A stretch of DNA of 50,714 bases from positions 1 through 50,714 of the forward strand of contig PKEA01000074.1 in assembly GCA_002862805.1 (NCBI GenBank). Direction: 5' to 3'. Under the pieces are notes generated by a model. That model saw only the letters and a program-made list of their open reading frames with translations, was not told the origin of the DNA and did no database searches. The position numbers were made by a program, and so were the translations under genes. Shown here piece after piece: positions 43,473-50,714 of this stretch; the stretch's first letter is position 1; each line of letters begins with the position of its first letter. The stretch comes from Flavobacteriaceae bacterium. GTDB taxonomy: Bacteria; Bacteroidota; Bacteroidia; Flavobacteriales; Flavobacteriaceae.

Positions 43473-45324
43473 TTCTACATATTTAGGAACCGTCCAAGAT
43501 GTAAGCGGAACTACAATAAGAGTAGCAATGGTTAACGATTCATTATCAGGGTTGACTTATGTTGATGGTGAGGGTTATAAAATTGGTCAAATAGGTAGTT
43601 TTGTAAAAATACCTATTGGCTATAATTATTTGTTTGGAATTATTACACAAGTTGGAGCAAGTGCAGTACCTGAAAACCAAACTTTAAACCAACCTTATGG
43701 CAATAGATGGATGACAATTCAACTTATAGGAGAAGGACAAAGAAGTGGGGAATTTCAGAGAGGTATATCACAATATCCTACTATAAGTGATGAAGTGCAT
43801 TTAGTTTCGGAAATTGATTTAAAAAGAATATATGGACAACCCGACAAACCTTATTTTGTAAATGTTGGTCATATTGCTGGTGCAGAATCAATACCGGCAT
43901 TAATTGATGTCAATAAACTGGTAACTAGACATTCTGCGGTTGTTGGAACAACTGGTTCTGGTAAATCAACTACTGTAGCGAGTTTGTTAAATGCTTTATC
44001 AGACACAAAAAAATATCCATCATCAAGGATTTTAGTTTTTGATATTCACGGAGAGTATGGAAAAGCATTAAAAGATAGAGCTAATATTTTTAAAATTAAC
44101 GCCAACAAGAGTGCCACAAGCACTGAAAAAGAATTGTATTTGCCTTTTTGGGCATTAAATTTTGAAGAACTTATTGATATTAGTTTTGGTAAATTTGGCA
44201 ACGAGAAAGATCAAAATGTTATTCTCGAAAGAATACTTCAAGAAAAATTAAAAAGTATAATTAAGTACCCAAAAACAGGAATTGAAACTGACACATTAAA
44301 TATTGATTCGCCAATTCCATTTAGCTTAAATCATTTATGGTATAATTTATATACGGAAACGTTAGGAAAGTTTTATCCTGATAAAGATGATACCCCACTA
44401 GCATATGAAACCGATGCAGAAGGAAATGAAATCAAAGGAAATCCATTAACTGCTTCTCCTCCCATTTTTAAAAAAATTAATACAAATAGAGCTAATGGAG
44501 ATAGAGTTCAACATCCAATTGAAACTCCTTTGAATAATAGTCAGCAACTTCATTCTCTAGGTTCTAAATTAAGAATTCCAAGATATGATTTTATATTTAA
44601 GCCAGGAGAATGGTCTCCTAGAGAAGATGGACAAACTGATAAAGATTTAGATTCTTTAATAAAGGATTGGATTGGTAGCGATAAACCAATAACAATATTA
44701 GATTTATCAGGTGTACCTATTGCAATTTTAAATACAATTATTGGAGTGTTGTTGAGAATTGTTTATGATGGTTTATTTTGGGCAAGAAACCTTTCACAAG
44801 GAGGAAAAGAAAGGCCATTATTATTGGTAATGGAAGAAGCTCATAATTATTTGAATTTTGAAGGTAGTGCATTATCAATAGTCCAAAAGATAGTTAAAGA
44901 AGGACGGAAATATGGTATTGGAACAATGATTGTTAGCCAAAGGCCTTCTGAAATAAACTCAACAATTCTTTCTCAATGTGGTACATTCTTTGCTTTAAGA
45001 CTTTCAAATTCCACAGACCGTTCACATATAACAAGTGCTGTAAGTGATAATTTAGAAGGATTAACAAGTATGTTGCCTATTTTAAAAACTGGTGAAGCAA
45101 TAATTTTAGGAGAATCTGTAAAGTTACCTATGAGAACAATTATTAAAGCACCGCCAAAAGATAAAAGGCCCGATAGTCAAGACCCAATAATTTTTGATGA
45201 AGTAGATACAAATGAATCATTATTACCCGGAGGATGGGGAAATATGATGGAAAAAAATCCAAACTATGAAGAATTTATTGAAACTTGGAGAGCTCAAAAC
45301 CCGAAGATTAACAAAATTAAATAA
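43462..45324 (+). CDS. HerA-like ATPase of SIR2-HerA system
   Basis: From the ATG at 43462 the product has 620 residues. The N-terminal 120 residues form a HAS-barrel-like region (YLGTVQDVSGTTIRVAMV; IGSFVKIPIGYNYLFGIITQ). The RecA-like core has Walker A GTTGSGKSTT at about 162-171, RILVFDIHGEYGKAL, the Walker B LLLVMEEAHNYL and IGTMIVSQRPSEI. The end is the typical GEAIILGESVKLPMRTIIKAPP strand. HerA proteins are hexameric DNA translocases; in SIR2-HerA systems the hexamer assembles with SIR2 to control NAD+ depletion. The start overlaps the SIR2 gene, showing tight coupling. Confidence 0.93.
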   Translation: MKNNSTYLGTVQDVSGTTIRVAMVNDSLSGLTYVDGEGYKIGQIGSFVKIPIGYNYLFGIITQVGASAVPENQTLNQPYGNRWMTIQLIGEGQRSGEFQRGISQYPTISDEVHLVSEIDLKRIYGQPDKPYFVNVGHIAGAESIPALIDVNKLVTRHSAVVGTTGSGKSTTVASLLNALSDTKKYPSSRILVFDIHGEYGKALKDRANIFKINANKSATSTEKELYLPFWALNFEELIDISFGKFGNEKDQNVILERILQEKLKSIIKYPKTGIETDTLNIDSPIPFSLNHLWYNLYTETLGKFYPDKDDTPLAYETDAEGNEIKGNPLTASPPIFKKINTNRANGDRVQHPIETPLNNSQQLHSLGSKLRIPRYDFIFKPGEWSPREDGQTDKDLDSLIKDWIGSDKPITILDLSGVPIAILNTIIGVLLRIVYDGLFWARNLSQGGKERPLLLVMEEAHNYLNFEGSALSIVQKIVKEGRKYGIGTMIVSQRPSEINSTILSQCGTFFALRLSNSTDRSHITSAVSDNLEGLTSMLPILKTGEAIILGESVKLPMRTIIKAPPKDKRPDSQDPIIFDEVDTNESLLPGGWGNMMEKNPNYEEFIETWRAQNPKINKIK

Positions 45325-45331
45325 TAAAATT

Positions 45332-45541
45332 ATGAACAGAAAACCGGTAATATCATCAAACATAGCTTCAATTGGCTATGACGAAGCTTCGGAAACATTA
45401 GAAATTGAATTCAAGAATGGCGGTATATATCAATATTTTGATGTACCAGAAAGAATTTATAAAGATATTATGGGAACTGGTTCTAAAGGCGAATATCTTG
45501 CTCAAAATATAAAAGGTCATTATAGATATTCAAAGGTTTAA
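45332..45541 (+). CDS. KTSC domain protein
   Basis: The 69-residue protein consists of a KTSC domain: SSNIASIGYDEASETLEIEF, NGGIYQYFDVPERIYKDIM and GSKGEYLAQNIKGHYRY. The domain is small, beta-rich and named for conserved Lys, Thr, Ser and Cys positions; here the loop after the helix reads GTGSKGEYLAQNIK. KTSC proteins are often found with defence genes, with no established mechanism that I know. The ATG at 45332 lies 7 bases after the HerA stop, and the nuclease gene follows after 5, so it is the third gene of this operon. Confidence 0.88.
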   Translation: MNRKPVISSNIASIGYDEASETLEIEFKNGGIYQYFDVPERIYKDIMGTGSKGEYLAQNIKGHYRYSKV

Positions 45542-45546
45542 ATTAA

Positions 45547-46572
45547 ATGATAAGTTTAAATCAACAACTCAAAAGAGTAGAAATTTCAAACTTTGAAATA
45601 GAGAATCAAATAGTTTTTAACTATTTTGATAACCTTCCTACGACTGAAAGAGACGAAAAATTACTTCGTGCTGTTTACATTGGTATTCTTGCCTTGATGG
45701 AAGACCGTATTTCTTCTTTTTTAGCTAAAACCAACAACGAACTAGGGACAGAGTTAGAAAGTTTGAAAATGATTTTTGAAATGAAAAAGGAACTTTTCTA
45801 TAAATCAACAATCAAAGGAATTCTAGCGGAAGATGAAATTGCAGAATTTCTAAATAATTATTTTCAAGAAAAAAGAATAAAAGACAAAGCGTTTTTAACA
45901 GGAAATACTGCTGGAAGTTTACCAAAAAATAAGACTGGAGATATTATTTGCGAGATAAATGGAAATCCCGATTTAAAAATTGCAATTGAATGTAAGTTTG
46001 ATAAAAGCGTTCGTTTCGGAGATATCCAAACCAAAGATATTTTTACAAGAAAATCAGATACTGCGTGGAGTCAATTGATAGAAGCGCAAGCCAATCGAGA
46101 TGCTAAAGTAAGTTTAATTGTTTTTGATATCTCATTAATAGAAAATTCTATTTTAAAGAATTTTGAAAATGTGGGCTACATTCCGGAGATTGGTTTTATT
46201 GCTATTATAAATTCTCAGAAAGGAGATTATTCCAATTTGGCTATTGCATATATGTTGGCAAGAGATATTGCTTTAAATGCTAAATCAATTGAACTAGAAA
46301 AGGATTTGTTAGCAATTTTAGTGAATAGAATTATCAAAGATATCAATGAAGTTTTAACTATAAAATCATTAGTGCTAAATAATATTGACAATAATAAAGC
46401 TATTTTAAAACAACTTGAAAAATCAATTTTGTTAATGGAATTCAATCAGGAGTATTTAAAGAAATTTCTAAACGATGGAACCCTAACCAAAAAAGATTTA
46501 CTGGATTACTATTCTGGGGAAGATGTGAAAGATAAATACAAACTGATTGAAAAAGAGATTAATTGTATATAG
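45547..46572 (+). CDS. PD-(D/E)XK nuclease-like protein in SIR2-HerA operon
   Basis: The 341-residue protein has an N-terminal helical region, then LAEDEIAEFLNNYF (Glu in the first helix) and TGDIICEINGNPDLKIAIECKFDKS. The last contains Asp132 and E148-C-K150, the spacing of a PD-(D/E)XK active site. Further strands include KVSLIVFDISLI and GFIAIINSQKGDY. The C-terminal third is a coiled-coil-like helical region. It starts 5 bases after the KTSC gene, so it belongs to the SIR2-HerA operon. A 177-base gap follows. A nuclease in addition to SIR2 and HerA is not part of the two-gene systems I know. Confidence 0.8.
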   Translation: MISLNQQLKRVEISNFEIENQIVFNYFDNLPTTERDEKLLRAVYIGILALMEDRISSFLAKTNNELGTELESLKMIFEMKKELFYKSTIKGILAEDEIAEFLNNYFQEKRIKDKAFLTGNTAGSLPKNKTGDIICEINGNPDLKIAIECKFDKSVRFGDIQTKDIFTRKSDTAWSQLIEAQANRDAKVSLIVFDISLIENSILKNFENVGYIPEIGFIAIINSQKGDYSNLAIAYMLARDIALNAKSIELEKDLLAILVNRIIKDINEVLTIKSLVLNNIDNNKAILKQLEKSILLMEFNQEYLKKFLNDGTLTKKDLLDYYSGEDVKDKYKLIEKEINCI

Positions 46573-46749
46573 TCATTTCGTTTATTTCTATTATCTTATT
46601 CACTTTAACAGAATTATTAATTAGTCAAAAAAGCTAAAAAATAATAATAATTAAATCTGATTTGCCTTTTTAAATAAAAAGAATTATCAAAATGTTGAAT
46701 GTCTTAAAGACCTTAAAAGCTATATTGCTTTTAAATATATCTATGTGTT

Positions 46750-48879
46750 ATGAGTTTTAAATTAATTGCGATTAGACCATTAAAAGGATGTGATAAAAAA
46801 TTTTTAAAGAACCTAAAAGAAGGTGAAATTTATAATTTCTACAATGATTATGAATTTATTTTAGATAATGAAGATGTTAGGGAAATTAAATATTGTTCAA
46901 CAATACCTGAAAATTTATTTAATGTATCATATTTTAATGATAATTTGATAAATGACAAAAAAGAAATAAACATAAATATTAGTGCTGTTGTTGGAAAAAA
47001 TGGCAGCGGTAAAAGTGCATTATCAGAATTATTTTTATACTCTTTGTTTATAATTTCAAACAAATTAAGATTTATATTTAAATCAAGTTTTATTAAGGGC
47101 TTAATTGAAACTAGACTTTATGATAGTGATTTAAAAATCATTAAAAAAGGTGTTTTTGTTGAGATATATTATTTAAAGAATGATTGTATTAATATTCTTA
47201 GAATATCATCTAATACTATTTTACTTCAAAAAACTTATTTAAATGAAAATAGTTTTAAATTAAAAAATGATTGGGTTGAAGTTTCTAAAAGGAGTGATTT
47301 GTTTCCCTTTTTTTACTCTATGATTATAAATTATTCATTTTACGGTTTCAATACTAATCAAATAGGAATATGGCTAAAATCCTTTTTTCACAAAAATGAT
47401 GGTTATCGAATGCCTATAGTAATCAATCCGTACCGAGAAGAAGGAAATATTAATGTAAATAATGAAACTTATTTAACCCGTTCTCGATTACTTGCAAATA
47501 TATTAAGTATTGAGGATTATAAAGACATAAATTCAAAATCAAATATTAAAACAATTGTACTATTTAGAGACCAGAAAAAATTCGATAAGTATAAATTGTT
47601 AGAAAATAAATCAACTCCTCGATTTTCAGAAGAATTCATCAATGATTTTATAGATAAAATATTAAAACCATTGTATGTAAAGATGTTTTCTTATAAAATT
47701 AGAGGCAAAATTGTTGAACCTGTATATCCTTTATTTGAAAGAAGGAATGAGAATGATAATAGAGTTTTAGCAGAAATTTATATTATTAATAAACTTATTG
47801 TAATACCATCAAGATATGAATCATTTAAAGATTATGATTTTAGAAAAAATAAGACAAAAGACGTTATTGATAATTATCAAATTGAAGAATTAATAGTTGA
47901 TGATTATATTACAGATCTTTATGAAGACAGAAGTCATGTTACCCTTAAATTAAGACAAACCCTAAATTTTATTCGAAAGAATATTTTTGACATTCCACAG
48001 CAAGATGCAAAAATAGAACTTGAATTGGATTATATGGTGAAAGTAATGAATGAAATAAAAAAAGAAAATTTATTCACGGAAATAATTGATTATGTACCAC
48101 CACCATTTTTCTTTAGTGAAATAATATTTGAAGACACAAGTAGTTTTACTCAATTAAGTTCAGGAGAAAAACAACAAATATTTTCTTTAAATTCTATTAT
48201 TTATCATTTAAAAAATATTGATTCTGTTCATAAAAGTGTTTCCAGAAATAGGCAATTATTAAAATATGACAGCATTAATATATTTTTTGATGAAATAGAA
48301 CTTTATTTTCATCCAGATTTTCAAAAAAATTATATATCTAAATTATTGAACCTCATAAAAGATGCCAAATATAAAAATTTGAAAAATATAAATTTGGTTT
48401 TTCTAACACATTCTCCATTTATACTTTCTGATATACCAAATCAAAATATTATGTATTTAGTAGATGGAAATTGTTTAAAACAAAATGATAGACCTCAAAA
48501 ATCCTTCGGTGCAAATATTCACGAATTGTTAGCAGATAGTTTTTTTATTAATAATGGATTAATTGGAGATTTTGCAAAAAGTAAAATAGAAATCACATTG
48601 AATTGGTTAAAAATAAAAGCCAACGAAATTCAAAAATCTATGGCTATTGAAGAAAATAAACAAGAATTACATTTTTTTATCGACCCGAATATTGAAATAT
48701 TAACATTTGAGTCCTCAGATGAAGAAAATAAATATCATAAAGAAATAATTGGTTTGATAGACGAACCATTGGTCCAAAATAAACTTAGGAATATGTATTT
48801 AGAGTATATTAAAGATGATGAATTATACAAGAATGATGAAATCAGAAGGTTAGAAATGGAAATAGAAAAGCTAAAATAA
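46750..48879 (+). CDS. Septu-like ABC/AAA ATPase (PtuA-type)
   Basis: The 709-residue protein has Walker A GKNGSGKS (82-89), a signature LSSGEKQQ (469-476), Walker B INIFFDEIELYFHP with D514-E515, and the switch LVFLTHSPFILSD. This is the pattern of overcoming-lysogeny/Septu-type ATPases of the SMC/ABC class. About 380 residues separate Walker A from the signature; this insert is helical and may carry a coiled coil or sensor domain. The adjacent HNH gene (7 bases) supports a PtuA/PtuB-like pair. There is no reverse transcriptase nearby, so it is not a retron arrangement. The last 40 residues are charged and helical. Confidence 0.85.
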   Translation: MSFKLIAIRPLKGCDKKFLKNLKEGEIYNFYNDYEFILDNEDVREIKYCSTIPENLFNVSYFNDNLINDKKEININISAVVGKNGSGKSALSELFLYSLFIISNKLRFIFKSSFIKGLIETRLYDSDLKIIKKGVFVEIYYLKNDCINILRISSNTILLQKTYLNENSFKLKNDWVEVSKRSDLFPFFYSMIINYSFYGFNTNQIGIWLKSFFHKNDGYRMPIVINPYREEGNINVNNETYLTRSRLLANILSIEDYKDINSKSNIKTIVLFRDQKKFDKYKLLENKSTPRFSEEFINDFIDKILKPLYVKMFSYKIRGKIVEPVYPLFERRNENDNRVLAEIYIINKLIVIPSRYESFKDYDFRKNKTKDVIDNYQIEELIVDDYITDLYEDRSHVTLKLRQTLNFIRKNIFDIPQQDAKIELELDYMVKVMNEIKKENLFTEIIDYVPPPFFFSEIIFEDTSSFTQLSSGEKQQIFSLNSIIYHLKNIDSVHKSVSRNRQLLKYDSINIFFDEIELYFHPDFQKNYISKLLNLIKDAKYKNLKNINLVFLTHSPFILSDIPNQNIMYLVDGNCLKQNDRPQKSFGANIHELLADSFFINNGLIGDFAKSKIEITLNWLKIKANEIQKSMAIEENKQELHFFIDPNIEILTFESSDEENKYHKEIIGLIDEPLVQNKLRNMYLEYIKDDELYKNDEIRRLEMEIEKLK

Positions 48880-48886
48880 CTTTAAT

Positions 48887-49921
48887 ATGCTGAGTATTTA
48901 TAGAAAAGGAATCACTGAAAAATTATGTAACGAATATTGTGAAGGCTTCACTGATGAAAAGGGTGTTTTTATAGAAGGTATGCTGTTTTGGATTAAAAAG
49001 AGAATTAATAGAGAACTAGTTACAAATTTGCACAAACTTAAAAATAGAAAAAATAACAAAGACATTAATTCTTTTAAAGCATTAATGACAGATGATAAAA
49101 TTAGAGAAATACTAACTGGAAATCCACAATCTTTATTAGATATTTGGACTAATGAATTTGAAATATTCAGAGACTCAAAGATTGAAGTTAAAAAAGTTTA
49201 CAATCAAAAAATAACATATAAAAGTGTAAAATTAATTTATCATATTTTTAATTATGATTCGTTTAGAGATATCTCTGCAAAAAATATATTTAGTGGATTT
49301 ATATTAGCTAAAAAACTAGGGATTGAATGTTGTCCATACTGCAATAGAAACTACACAACAACACATGCAATGTATAAAGGAAAGAAAGTTTTTCCTGAGT
49401 TTGATCATTTTTATCATAAAACTAATTATCCTCTGTTATCTGTTTCTTTTTATAATTTGATCCCAAGTTGCAATGTTTGTAACACACATTTTAAGGGCAG
49501 TAAAGATTCTGTAAAAACTGAAATTTTTCACCCATACAAAGAAGTCATTCTCGATCATTTTAAATTTAAATTTATCCCAAATAATGTTGAATCAATGTAT
49601 GGTGATAAAGACAATTTTACATTAGATTTTAGCTATGTCGATTTAGCTAATAAAAAAAACATAGAAAAGTCAATAGAGTTTTTTGGGTTAAAAGAAATAT
49701 ATGAAATATGTCATTCAAGCCTTATTAAAGAAATAGTTAATAAGAAACTAACTTATTCAAATAAATATTTACATGTAATAAAGGACATGTATGGTATTTC
49801 GTTTGAAGAATCATATAGAATTTTGTTTGAAACGTATTATGAAGAAGATAGACTTCATGAAAGACCTTTTAGTAAGTTAAAGAAAGATATTTTTGATGAT
49901 GTTAACATTCTATCAAAGTAA
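48887..49921 (+). CDS. HNH endonuclease (PtuB-type)
   Basis: The 344-residue protein has a helical N-terminal half and a zinc-supported HNH nuclease core. CPYCNRNY gives Cys149 and Cys152, FPEFDHFYH gives Asp173-His174 and His177, FYNLIPSCNVCNTHFKG gives Asn190, Cys195, Cys198 and His201. These match the ββα-metal fold with a structural zinc. It is the nuclease partner of the preceding ATPase, in the Septu manner, where the ATPase restrains or directs cleavage. PtuB proteins I know are usually shorter, so the extra N-terminal 140 residues may be an interaction or recognition domain. Confidence 0.85.
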   Translation: MLSIYRKGITEKLCNEYCEGFTDEKGVFIEGMLFWIKKRINRELVTNLHKLKNRKNNKDINSFKALMTDDKIREILTGNPQSLLDIWTNEFEIFRDSKIEVKKVYNQKITYKSVKLIYHIFNYDSFRDISAKNIFSGFILAKKLGIECCPYCNRNYTTTHAMYKGKKVFPEFDHFYHKTNYPLLSVSFYNLIPSCNVCNTHFKGSKDSVKTEIFHPYKEVILDHFKFKFIPNNVESMYGDKDNFTLDFSYVDLANKKNIEKSIEFFGLKEIYEICHSSLIKEIVNKKLTYSNKYLHVIKDMYGISFEESYRILFETYYEEDRLHERPFSKLKKDIFDDVNILSK

Positions 49922-50036
49922 ATTAATCTAAATTTTATATAATATTAAACTATCATTATCTCATTCAAATGCACAAAAAAATGCTTTTAGTCCAAGCATT
50001 CCTTGCATCTATTCTTTGTTTGCTTCATTTCACTAA

Positions 50037-50225
50037 TTACTTTTTTGGTTTACTGAAAACAGTCCTTAGTAGGTAAAGTTGAGCTTCTTCGTTTGTTATC
50101 ATTATTTTCTTTTTTTTCATAATATTTTTCTTTTTATCAAGTTCAATTTTTATCATTAAATATAGTTTTTCAAACTCTAAGTCAGTTAGAGCTTTTGCAA
50201 CAATAAATACAGTTTCAGAGTTCAT
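50037..50225 (-). CDS. Small helical mobile-element protein
   Basis: The 62-residue frame begins MNSETVFIVAKALTDLEFEK and continues with a basic helix rich in Lys and Met, ending TNEEAQLYLLRTVFSKP. The pattern of a hydrophobic-acidic N-terminus and a short C-terminal helix resembles small proteins common in Bacteroidota integrative elements. It lies on the strand opposite to the defence genes and has an A-rich leader. Function is unknown; a chance frame is possible. Confidence 0.5.
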   Translation of the reverse strand: MNSETVFIVAKALTDLEFEKLYLMIKIELDKKKNIMKKKKIMITNEEAQLYLLRTVFSKPKK

Positions 50226-50714
50226 TTTTTTAATTTTTTATTAATAATAAAAATACGTTTTTTATTTGCCACTCCTTCCCAACGCTCCAAAAAAAAATAC
50301 TGTTATGGTTATTGGTACAATAACACGTATGCTTCGCAACTCATGCCTATAATTTTTTTCCCCATACTGTTTGTCATAATACAGTTTTATAGTGCATAAT
50401 AACTATTCAAATTGTATCAATCTCCGTATTTAATAAGACAGAAATTCGATTAGAAACTTTAGTAAATGTAATTAAGCTTGAAGATTTAGAAGATATTAAT
50501 TACCAAATAGATAAAACTAATAGTTTAATTCCTAAAATCCATTTAGATGAAAAACTAAATGAATTAACTGAAGGTTGCAACCGCTTTCTCAAATTCGGTT
50601 GCGAATATTTTTTACAATCTCTACAGAATAGTATTTGTAGTGTTTTATGCCATTATAACACCGCTAAGCTATTTAAAGCTAGCTTTCATGCGGTTGCAAC
50701 CACTTTTTCTAATT
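50226..50714. other. Right-edge region with inverted repeats, possible transfer or control site
   Basis: No complete gene is seen in these 489 bases. GTTATTG-GTA-CAATAAC (50308-50324) is a perfect 7-bp hairpin. ACTGT/ACAGT arms flank a 10-base loop near 50367-50386. GGTTGCAACC occurs at 50573-50582 and again at 50692-50701, with GGTTGCGAA between them near 50602-50610. A frame open from about 50405 to the window edge (reading LETLVNVIKLEDLEDINYQ) has no ATG, GTG or TTG at its beginning. The dense inverted repeats at this position in the element resemble an oriT or a promoter region for mobilization genes lying outside the window. Confidence 0.45.

Noticed and set aside
46573..46749. Gap before the Septu-like ATPase considered as a retron non-coding RNA
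   Set aside because: No reverse transcriptase gene is near and no inverted terminal segments typical of msr-msd were found.

Overview
The window comes from a member of the Bacteroidota, most likely a flavobacterium. The DNA is very AT-rich, several genes follow the Bacteroidota promoter pattern TTG-N19-TAnnTTTG, start codons are preceded by A-rich leaders rather than strong Shine-Dalgarno sites, and the gene content (carotenoid cluster, TonB-dependent receptor, short CarB, DUF4252 and RmuC neighbours) fits. No tRNA, rRNA or CRISPR array was seen.

Bases 1-15,800 are ordinary chromosome: a truncated repeat-protein gene, rpmH, carB, two lipoprotein genes (one sitting between structured repeats), DUF1853, a GNAT acetyltransferase, a VOC enzyme divergent from an HxlR regulator, a lipid A modification pair (a frameshifted PAP2 phosphatase and an EptA-like transferase), a thioesterase, rmuC, an RluE-like pseudouridine synthase, trmL and a dienelactone hydrolase-like gene.

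Bases 15,800-22,450 form a vitamin B12 uptake locus: a BtuF/BtuC/BtuD-type ABC importer on the minus strand and a cobalamin riboswitch in front of a BtuB-like receptor on the plus strand. A GxxExxY gene bounded by long inverted repeats is lodged between the permease and ATPase genes. Bases 22,500-24,560 hold an ECF sigma/anti-sigma/DUF4252 operon. Bases 24,600-29,520 are a zeaxanthin-type carotenoid cluster: crtZ, crtB, crtI and a MerR-family regulator in one tight operon, with crtY divergent. The regulator keeps the cobalamin-binding signatures of CarH/LitR light sensors (W-x9-EH and ExHxxG), so the nearby B12 uptake genes and the pigment genes may be functionally linked.

From about 29,520 to the right edge the window lies in an integrated mobile element. 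A tyrosine recombinase, an unknown protein, a small helix-turn-helix protein preceded by four 11-bp iterons, a DUF3987 ATPase and a primase-like protein form the backbone. A 15-kb defence cargo follows. It has (1) a MORC/GHKL-type restriction-modification module (cytosine methyltransferase, GHKL ATPase, Z1 ATPase, DUF4420-like PD-(D/E)XK protein and an unrecognised 241-aa protein), (2) a SIR2-HerA module extended by a KTSC protein and a PD-(D/E)XK nuclease, and (3) a Septu-like ATPase/HNH pair. A 17-bp direct repeat containing the palindrome GGTTGCAACC occurs on both sides of the cargo. The right end of the element lies outside the window.

The strongest candidates for something undescribed are the four-gene SIR2-HerA-KTSC-nuclease arrangement, the 241-aa fifth gene of the restriction module, and the GxxExxY unit with its two-part terminal inverted repeats.
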